A DNA stretch of 64,000 nucleotides from Flavobacterium tructae (GTDB lineage: Bacteria; Bacteroidota; Bacteroidia; Flavobacteriales; Flavobacteriaceae). Shown here in pieces: positions 57,879 to 64,000 of the stretch. Position numbers and translations under genes: made by a program. The stretch lies in NCBI RefSeq assembly GCF_002217475.1, contig NZ_MUHH01000032.1, forward strand, positions 40,046 to 104,045, written 5' to 3'. The notes beneath the pieces were generated by a model, which ran no database searches, was not told the origin of the DNA, and saw only the letters and a program-made list of their open reading frames with translations. Numbering within the stretch: position 1 is the stretch's first letter; the number at the start of each line of letters is the position of its first letter.

Positions 57879-60119
57879 CTAATCAAATTTTGATTTTTCT
57901 TCTACTTTTGGCCAGCTATTATTGGTAACATCAATATCGGCGGTCATTAATTTCGGATCTATCTGAATGCTCTTGATTGCTTTTTCAGTTGCATACACTT
58001 TTTTAGCCGTGTCGTTATTCTTTCTCCAGATCTGTGCCGGATACTGATAATTCTCTTTTGTTCCGTCTTCGTAAGTAATCTCAACCAAAATTGGCATGAT
58101 CATTCCTCCCGGTTTACTAAACTCTACTTCATAGAAATATTTAGGTGATTTCAGACTTGCTTTTTCTTCTGCAGTAAAGGTTTGACTCACATAATCTGAC
58201 AATAGTTTTACCTCTTCTACTTTTAGTGGTTTCTTAGTCGAAGCGTTTACCTCGGCATTATCACCGGCAACTAAATACACGAAAGGTCCTTTTTCAAATC
58301 CAAAACGTCCTTTTTTCACTTTAATATCTTTGATATCTGCAGTTGGCGTTTCGGAAACATAATATTGTTTTACCTCTTTGATTCCGATATCTACAAAATC
58401 TGTAGAATAAAACCATCCTCTGAAAAACCAGTCTAAATCAACCGCCGAAGCATCTTCCATCGTTCTAAAGAAATCTTCAGGGGTTGGATGTTTGAATTTC
58501 CATCTGTTGGCATAGGTTTTAAAAGCATAGTCAAACAATTCTCTTCCCATTACGACTTCTCTCAGAATATTAAGTCCTGTAGCCGGTTTTCCGTACGCGT
58601 TATTCCCAAATTGATGAATGGTTTCAGAGTTCGACATAATAGGCTCTAAAAACTTCTGATCTCCACTCATATACGGAACGATATTTTTTGCAGGTCCGCG
58701 TCTTGAAGGAAAGTTCGAATCCAGTTCCTGCTCTGCCATGTATTGTAAAAAGGAGTTCAAACCTTCGTCCATCCAGCTCCATTGACGTTCGTCTGAGTTT
58801 ACAATCATTGGAAAAAAGGTATGCCCCACTTCGTGAATTACCACACCGATCATTCCGTTTTTAACCTCTTTGCTGGTCACCCCATTCTCATCCGGACGAC
58901 CATAATTCCAGCAAATCATTGGATATTCCATCCCCTGATCTTCGGCTGAAACCGATACTGCTTTTGGATAAGGGTAATCAAAAGTATGTGCTGAATAGCT
59001 TTTTAAAGTATGCGCTACCACCATTGTGGAAGTTTCTCCCCATAGCGGATTTGATTCTTTCGGATAAACAGATTCGGCCATTACTACTCTGTTTCCGATT
59101 TTTACAGCCATTGCATCGTAAATGAATTTTCTTGAAGAAGCAATTCCGAAGTCACGTACATTTTTGGCACTGAATCTCCAGGTTTTTTTCTTTTCCGAAA
59201 ATCCTTTTTCCGCTGCTTCTGCCTCAGCTTGTGTTACAATTACAACTGGTTTATCAAATGATTTCTGAGCCTGTTCGTAACGTTTTACCTGTTCCGGCGT
59301 AAAAACTTCGGCTCTGTTGGTCAGTTCTCCGGTAGCATCAATGATGTGATCTGCAGGAACTGTAATGTTTACATCAAAATTACCAAAAGGCAATGCAAAC
59401 TCTCCACTTCCCCAAAACTGCATATTCTGCCAGCCTTCAACATCATTATATACGGCCATTCTTGGATAAAACTGAGCAATTACGTATAATTTATTTCCGT
59501 CTTTATCAAATGATTCATAACCGGAACGTCCGCCACCTTCTTTTCTGTAGTTGTTAACGTTGTACCACCATTTTATGGCCAGTGAGATTTTTTCACCCGG
59601 CTTTAATGGTGTTGCCAGATTAATACGCATCATGGTTTCATTGATGGTATACGACATTGGGTTTCCTTTTATGTCTTTTACCTGTTCAATATTAAAACCG
59701 CGCTCTAAATCTTTTTTCAAATATTTACTTGAGAAACCATCCAAAGGCAAAACGGGGCTTATTTTTTCACTTTCCGCCAAAGAGGTTTGCGTTTTGGCTC
59801 TGGCCTGATTCTGATCTAGCTGTATCCATAAATACTCCAGAACATCAGGAGAATTATTAGAATAGGTTATCACTTCAGACCCGTCTATTCTTGATTTTTT
59901 ATCGTCTAATTCAATATCGATTTTATAATCGGCCTGTTGTTGGTAATACGCAGGTCCCGGTGCTCCCGAAGCGGTACGAAACATATTTGGAGTAGCCAGC
60001 AGATCATACATCTGGCTGAATTTGTTTGTATCGTACTTCCCTTGTTGCTTTGGAGCAACTGTTTTTTCCTGAGCGACAAGCATCGCAGGAAAAATCAACA
60101 ATAATGAAAGTTTTTTCAT
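57879..60119 (-). CDS. M1-family zinc metallopeptidase, secreted
   Basis: Gluzincin aminopeptidase. The 746-residue protein has a signal peptide (LSLLLIFPAMLVAQ), an N-terminal beta-sandwich domain (DIELDDKKSRIDGSEVITYSN), and the catalytic HEVGHTFFP near residue 425 with the third ligand Glu in SWMDEGLNSFLQYMAEQ. The usual exopeptidase GxMEN motif appears as QGMEYPMICW, as in several bacterial M1 branches. It acts in the periplasm or outside. Possibly transcribed after the downstream-numbered DUF6702 group, but the 66-bp gap is not decisive. Confidence 0.92.
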   Translation of the reverse strand: MKKLSLLLIFPAMLVAQEKTVAPKQQGKYDTNKFSQMYDLLATPNMFRTASGAPGPAYYQQQADYKIDIELDDKKSRIDGSEVITYSNNSPDVLEYLWIQLDQNQARAKTQTSLAESEKISPVLPLDGFSSKYLKKDLERGFNIEQVKDIKGNPMSYTINETMMRINLATPLKPGEKISLAIKWWYNVNNYRKEGGGRSGYESFDKDGNKLYVIAQFYPRMAVYNDVEGWQNMQFWGSGEFALPFGNFDVNITVPADHIIDATGELTNRAEVFTPEQVKRYEQAQKSFDKPVVIVTQAEAEAAEKGFSEKKKTWRFSAKNVRDFGIASSRKFIYDAMAVKIGNRVVMAESVYPKESNPLWGETSTMVVAHTLKSYSAHTFDYPYPKAVSVSAEDQGMEYPMICWNYGRPDENGVTSKEVKNGMIGVVIHEVGHTFFPMIVNSDERQWSWMDEGLNSFLQYMAEQELDSNFPSRRGPAKNIVPYMSGDQKFLEPIMSNSETIHQFGNNAYGKPATGLNILREVVMGRELFDYAFKTYANRWKFKHPTPEDFFRTMEDASAVDLDWFFRGWFYSTDFVDIGIKEVKQYYVSETPTADIKDIKVKKGRFGFEKGPFVYLVAGDNAEVNASTKKPLKVEEVKLLSDYVSQTFTAEEKASLKSPKYFYEVEFSKPGGMIMPILVEITYEDGTKENYQYPAQIWRKNNDTAKKVYATEKAIKSIQIDPKLMTADIDVTNNSWPKVEEKSKFD

Positions 60120-60185
60120 AAAATAGTAATGGTAATTTTGTCAGGGTGTGAAAATAACAATTAAATCAATAATTTTATCGATTCT

Positions 60186-60692
60186 TTAGTACTTTAACAA
60201 TTCTTTCCTGGAAGATTCGGTAAAGAGAACACTTTTCTTACTGCCAAATGCCGTAATGTGCGTAATATTCTGTTGCTCAGCATTCCAATCTACTAAAATA
60301 GTATTAGAGATTTCAATAGTTTTAAACTTATCGATGTCTTTTATTCGAGAATAACAAACCAAAACATCACCGGCTTCTATCTCTTTAGACAAAAAGGTAA
60401 TGGGTTTGGACTGACCGTTTATTTTAATAATAAAGTTTTCTGCAAGGTATTTTTTTAACAGCTCTACATCTGCTTCGGTTTCTTTATCGGTTCCTACAAA
60501 TGTTTTCTTATGGTATTTTTTCTCCATACCATTATTAAGGTCATCAATAAAAATTCGGGAAGTAATCTGAATCATCTTTTTCTCGGCGGCATAATTGACC
60601 TGAAAAACACCCACATAAAACTTGTGGAATGCGAAAGCAGAAAGTGATAAAAACAATATTCCTATTAAAGGATAGATTACCTTATTTTTCAT
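60186..60692 (-). CDS. DUF6702 family protein
   Basis: A 168-residue protein with an N-terminal signal or anchor helix (LIGILFLSLSAFAFHKFYVG) and the family body FQVNYAAEKKMIQITSRIFIDDLNNG. Widespread in Flavobacteriia next to secreted peptidases; function unknown. Its ATG overlaps the stop of the upstream CarboxypepD_reg gene (TAATG). Confidence 0.8.
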   Translation of the reverse strand: MKNKVIYPLIGILFLSLSAFAFHKFYVGVFQVNYAAEKKMIQITSRIFIDDLNNGMEKKYHKKTFVGTDKETEADVELLKKYLAENFIIKINGQSKPITFLSKEIEAGDVLVCYSRIKDIDKFKTIEISNTILVDWNAEQQNITHITAFGSKKSVLFTESSRKELLKY

Positions 60693-61441
60693 TACTGAGA
60701 AACTTTCACTTTTTTAAATTCCTTATTTTTATTAACCAGGAAATCAATCAATTCAAATTTTTGGTCCGGACCAAGATGTTTTCTGGATTCCGGATCATTC
60801 GAACAATACAATAGAAACAATTCTATATCATCTTCTTTTAACCCCAAAGTACCGGTAAAGAAGTTCGGTTTGAAATTGGCTCTGGAATATTCAATAAAAG
60901 CAAGATCCGTAATAACTTCTTCCTTATCATCATCATCTTTAGAAAGCAGCTTTTTAACATCTTTAAAAATTCTGACAAAGTTCATACCGTATTTAATCGT
61001 CTGATCAGAGTACATTGTAATATTTTTGGCCGTAGACTGCTTATCATCTTCAAACTGCATGTCGACATATTGTTGTGAACCTCCGCCAAGTGACTTTACT
61101 TTTAGATCTTTATGTACCAAAACTTCTTTCAGCTCATTACTTATTAAATCTAATGGCACCGAAAGCAGAACTCCGGCACAGTCTTTTTCTGTCAGCACAA
61201 TTTTTTTGGACTGAAACGCCAATCCCGTAAACAACAAGGTATCCTTAGGTTTTGCCATGATATCAAACAATCCGCCTGAACCAATAAAGGTTCTCACATT
61301 GGCATTTACATTCATCACAAAACCACTTTCAACGGCGAGCGATTTATTGGTAACTTGTCCATGGATGGGTTTTCTTGAATTTTGTCCTAGTGTAATTTGA
61401 CAAATCAGGCTTATAAGCAATAAGGTTAGGCTATTTTTCAT
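60692..61441 (-). CDS. CarboxypepD_reg-like secreted protein, paralogue 3
   Basis: A 249-residue protein with a signal peptide (LLLISLICQITLGQ) and a carboxypeptidase-regulatory-like beta domain near residues 25-110 (HGQVTNKSLAVESGFVMNVN, DTLLFTGLAFQSKKI), the fold also found at the N-terminus of TonB receptors. The C-terminal half is helical (FNPNFF-like FKPNFFTGTLGLKEDDIELF). It overlaps the preceding paralogue by 11 bp. No receptor barrel is attached. Confidence 0.8.
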   Translation of the reverse strand: MKNSLTLLLISLICQITLGQNSRKPIHGQVTNKSLAVESGFVMNVNANVRTFIGSGGLFDIMAKPKDTLLFTGLAFQSKKIVLTEKDCAGVLLSVPLDLISNELKEVLVHKDLKVKSLGGGSQQYVDMQFEDDKQSTAKNITMYSDQTIKYGMNFVRIFKDVKKLLSKDDDDKEEVITDLAFIEYSRANFKPNFFTGTLGLKEDDIELFLLYCSNDPESRKHLGPDQKFELIDFLVNKNKEFKKVKVSQ

Positions 61442-62165
61442 TTTCGAGAATTATTAGATATTTTCTGGCTAGATCGGTTAACAAAAACATACTCATTGTT
61501 TTGTTTTTAGTATTCAAAGATACGGCAAAATCAGCATCATCCACACAATATAACTGAAATCCTTTAATATCTGCTACAGGTATTCGTAATCTTTCTGTAT
61601 AATAATTTTCCTCAAAAAGATATTCCATTTTTCTAAAGAGCGCCTCTTTCTTCTCTACATTAACCTCTTTTTTAAGCATGGCCGTCCTTCCGGAAATTTT
61701 GTTAAGCAACTTGTCTACCGAGGTTGAAGTCGCAGTGTACACTTTTCGTTCTGCAGGGGTATATTTTTTCTGTCCGTACGGAATTATCCCTAAATTCTCA
61801 GCTGTTATATTGGCATTTTCATTCACCACCACCTCTTTCAACTCCACTTCTTTGGCTGTCATTTTAATCTGAAGCCGACCTGTATTCATATCTTCAGCCG
61901 TGATTCGTCTCTTATATCCTTCGAGATTTACTGCCGAAAACACCAAAACATCTCCTTCTTTTGCCACAATCGAAAACCCTCCGTTTGCATCTGAAACAGC
62001 CGTAACCTGTGTCGTATTATTAATAATATTCACGGACTCAACTGAAGTAGACTGCTCAAAAATCTGTCCCGAAATTTCTTTTGAAACCTTATTTTGCGCA
62101 AATCCCAACTGGACTAACAGTAACAGTAAACTAGTTTTTATAAATCTATTTATTTTCACTTGCAA
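61431..62165 (-). CDS. CarboxypepD_reg-like secreted protein, paralogue 2
   Basis: A 244-residue protein with a signal peptide ending GFAQ, the beta domain (SGQIFEQSTSVESVNIINNT, GDVLVFSAVNLEGYK) and a C-terminal part with GIIPYGQKKYTPAERKVYT, ISGRTAMLKKEVNVEKKEAL and TKNKTMSMFLLTDLARKYL. The latter blocks recur in paralogue 1. It overlaps both neighbours. Confidence 0.82.
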   Translation of the reverse strand: MQVKINRFIKTSLLLLLVQLGFAQNKVSKEISGQIFEQSTSVESVNIINNTTQVTAVSDANGGFSIVAKEGDVLVFSAVNLEGYKRRITAEDMNTGRLQIKMTAKEVELKEVVVNENANITAENLGIIPYGQKKYTPAERKVYTATSTSVDKLLNKISGRTAMLKKEVNVEKKEALFRKMEYLFEENYYTERLRIPVADIKGFQLYCVDDADFAVSLNTKNKTMSMFLLTDLARKYLIILENEK

Positions 62166-62910
62166 TTATTTCTTTATACTTAACCGCTAATTCCGCCAGC
62201 AAAAATTCTGTCGAAGTCTTATTTTTAGAATTTAAAATCACTGTAAATCTATCATTATCTACGACGTAATATTCGAATCCTTTTACATATTCTAAAGGAA
62301 TCTTCAATTGCCCCACAAAATGTTCCAGCGTAAACATTTTTTCCAACAGCTTCATGAAAGCCTCTTTTTTCTCTACCACTGCCTCTTTTTTAAGCATAGC
62401 CGTGCGTCCTGAAAAAAAATTCAACATCGGATCTGCAGAAACAGAACCACCAACCATACCTCCCGCATTTGCCTTTGCATTTAGATCTGTCGCGGTACGT
62501 AATTTACGTTCGGCTTCTGTGTATGTTTTTTGCCCGCCCGGAATAATCCCCAAAGAAACCGCATTTACATTATTATAATTTTTAACAATAACTTCCTGCA
62601 GCTGGTGCATTACCACATTAAGTTTTACAGTAAAGTTGATATCTGAGAAATTTTCAACTGTTAATACAACTCTGCTTTCTTTGAATTGTATCGAAGAAAA
62701 AACAAGTTCATCACCTGCTTTAGCGCCAATAGAAAATGCACCTGAGGAATTGGTTGTTGTCATCCCCTCTGTCCGCGCATTGATTACATAAACCCCTTCG
62801 AGATCATTGACATTCGCACTTATTCGCCCGTTTAAAACGGTCTGGTCCTGAGCCTGAGACCAAGCGGTCTGCCCTAAAGCAAAAATCAGAAAACAGACGA
62901 ACCTGTGCAT
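62146..62910 (-). CDS. CarboxypepD_reg-like secreted protein, paralogue 1
   Basis: The first gene of the set; 254 residues with signal peptide (FVCFLIFALGQTAWSQ), beta domain (NGRISANVNDLEGVYVINAR, GDELVFSSIQFKESRVVL) and the shared helical part GIIPGGQKTYTEAERKLRTA and FSGRTAMLKKEAVVEKKEAF. Its stop overlaps the next start by 20 bp. A TAAATTTG -7 box lies about 55 bp upstream. Confidence 0.82.
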   Translation of the reverse strand: MHRFVCFLIFALGQTAWSQAQDQTVLNGRISANVNDLEGVYVINARTEGMTTTNSSGAFSIGAKAGDELVFSSIQFKESRVVLTVENFSDINFTVKLNVVMHQLQEVIVKNYNNVNAVSLGIIPGGQKTYTEAERKLRTATDLNAKANAGGMVGGSVSADPMLNFFSGRTAMLKKEAVVEKKEAFMKLLEKMFTLEHFVGQLKIPLEYVKGFEYYVVDNDRFTVILNSKNKTSTEFLLAELAVKYKEIIASENK

Positions 62911-62964
62911 GGCGACAAAATTTTAAAGATTTTCTTAAAGCTGTAAAAATATCTTAATGTTCTC

Positions 62965-62972
62965 CAAATTTA
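62965..62972 (-). promoter_or_regulatory. Promoter -7 box of the CarboxypepD_reg operon
   Basis: The minus strand reads TAAATTTG, a perfect TAnnTTTG, 55 bp before the first ATG. The TTG element is not clear. Confidence 0.45.
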
Positions 62973-63076
62973 ATACTAAGGAGTTGGTAAAAATATGTTA
63001 ATTAAACCCCATAAAGAAGCATTCCAAAGAGAGTTTTTTAATACCTTTAACCAATTCAACCTGAGTTTAAACCATT

Positions 63077-63784
63077 ATGAAAAGCATTATCATTGCCAGC
63101 ACTTCTACTCTTCACGAAGGCAGCTATTTAGAGTATTTACTCCCTACTTTACAATCTCACTTTAAAAACTGTAAGAGCATTTTATTTATTCCGTTTGCCA
63201 GACCCGGAGGTATTTCGCATGACGATTATACCGCAAAGGTTTCGGAAGCTTTTGCTTCCATCGATATCTCTGTTAAAGGAATTCACGAATTTGAAAATGC
63301 AGCTGACGCCATAAAAAATGCAGAAGGAATATTTACCGGTGGTGGAAATACCTTTTTATTGGTGACGCAGCTTTACAAGTACAATATTATGCAGCTTCTT
63401 TCTGAGACGGTGAAAAACGGAACTCCTTATTTAGGAACAAGTGCCGGAAGTAACATTTGCGGCCTTTCGATGCAAACCACCAACGACATGCCCATCATCT
63501 ACCCTCCAAGTTTTCAAACCTTAGGACTGATTCCTTTTAATCTGAACCCACATTATCTGGATCCTGACTTACAATCTAAACATATGGGTGAAACAAGGGA
63601 AACCAGAATTAAAGAATTCCATGCTTTCAACACAATCCCGGTTTTAGGTTTAAGAGAAGGCAGCTGGCTGGAAGTGAAAGGCGATACAATCACTTTGAAA
63701 GGAAACCTGCAAGCGCGTTTGTTTCTGCAAAACGAAACTCCGACAGAACTGGAGACTGGGAGCGACCTGAGCAATCTGAAATAA
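63077..63784 (+). CDS. pepE: Dipeptidase E (peptidase S51)
   Basis: Serine peptidase that cleaves N-terminal Asp dipeptides. The 235-residue protein has FTGGGNTFLLVTQLYK near residue 95, the nucleophile Ser in YLGTSAGSNICG near 120, NLNPHYLDPD, and the later GLREGSWLEVKG. No signal peptide, so cytoplasmic. The length is standard. Confidence 0.93.
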   Translation: MKSIIIASTSTLHEGSYLEYLLPTLQSHFKNCKSILFIPFARPGGISHDDYTAKVSEAFASIDISVKGIHEFENAADAIKNAEGIFTGGGNTFLLVTQLYKYNIMQLLSETVKNGTPYLGTSAGSNICGLSMQTTNDMPIIYPPSFQTLGLIPFNLNPHYLDPDLQSKHMGETRETRIKEFHAFNTIPVLGLREGSWLEVKGDTITLKGNLQARLFLQNETPTELETGSDLSNLK

Positions 63785-63799
63785 AAATTCAATCTTTTT

Positions 63800-63848
63800 A
63801 AATTCCAAATTCCAATTTATCAATCAAATTTGGAATTTGGATTTTTTT
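63800..63848 (+). terminator. Hairpin of TTGGAATTTGG words after pepE (family C)
   Basis: AAATTCCAAATTCCAATTT and AAATTTGGAATTTGGATTT pair with small offsets around a short loop; the right side continues into a run of seven or more T. Confidence 0.8.
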
Positions 63849-63879
63849 TACATGAATACGCTTGAATACAGGCAAAAAC

Positions 63880-63914
63880 GAAAAAAGCCTCAAACAAATG
63901 TTTGAGGCTTTTTT
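63880..63914. terminator. Terminator after tRNA-Gly (bidirectional)
   Basis: AAAAAAGCCTCAAACA and TGTTTGAGGCTTTTTT pair fully around AA, with T-runs in both directions. Confidence 0.88.
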
Positions 63915-63917
63915 AAG

Positions 63918-63990
<73 letters not shown>

Positions 63991-64000
63991 ATTAACAGGG

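Overview
The window is AT-rich chromosomal DNA from a gliding Flavobacteriia bacterium, most likely a Flavobacterium close to F. johnsoniae. The evidence is the type IX secretion/gliding genes gldK, gldL and the first codons of gldM, the gldB-gldC pair, Bacteroidota-type promoters (TTG, about 19-21 bp, TAnnTTTG), and a division/cell-wall (dcw) cluster in the order usual for this group. It is mostly core genome. I see no prophage, CRISPR array, transposase or integrase.

Layout. 1-2.2 kb: gldK-gldL-gldM on the minus strand. 2.5-6.2 kb: an arginase-fold protein with degraded metal sites, and topA. 6.4-14.8 kb: plus-strand miaB, a GxxExxY nuclease-like gene, a sigma-54 activator, lptE, a repeat/TPR protein, secG, groES, a four-helix-bundle gene, groEL. 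15-25 kb: accessory and envelope genes (phosphodiesterase, SulP transporter, DUF3754, Mpo1-like, AraC), several small unknown proteins, and a probable orphan small RNA near 19.8 kb. 24.8-42.4 kb: minus-strand tRNA-Arg, yqeY, and the dcw cluster read as mraZ-rsmH-ftsL-ftsI-murE-mraY-[four-helix gene]-murD-ftsW-murG-murC-ftsQ-ftsA-ftsZ, with a clear MraZ operator upstream of mraZ. 42.7-47.1 kb: hydrolase, engB, gldC/gldB, nadE, a LuxR-type response regulator. 47.1-54.3 kb: dnaG without zinc ligands, an outer-membrane protein, an ECF sigma/anti-sigma-like pair, a polyprenyl synthase, rlmN. 54.5-64 kb: YceI, a small lipoprotein, an O-methyltransferase, PAP2, tatA, an M1 peptidase, a DUF6702 gene with three CarboxypepD_reg paralogues, pepE and tRNA-Gly.

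How the genes work together. The dcw cluster supplies most of peptidoglycan precursor synthesis and the divisome core; murF, ddl and murB are not here. The gld genes supply the type IX secretion motor and accessory lipoproteins. groESL, secG, lptE, tatA and rlmN/miaB are housekeeping folding, export and RNA-modification functions.

The most unusual signal is between genes. Three small genes (one GxxExxY, two four-helix-bundle proteins of the S23/IVS type) each sit inside an operon (miaB-regulator, groES-groEL, mraY-murD), co-oriented with it and bracketed by self-complementary repeats. One pair of arms is a perfect 29-bp inverted repeat. ORF-less copies of the same repeats lie elsewhere in the window. 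They recall the stem-loop intervening sequences of 23S rRNA that carry a four-helix-bundle gene, but here they would lie in mRNAs. Many other intergenic gaps carry palindromes built from distinct short words.
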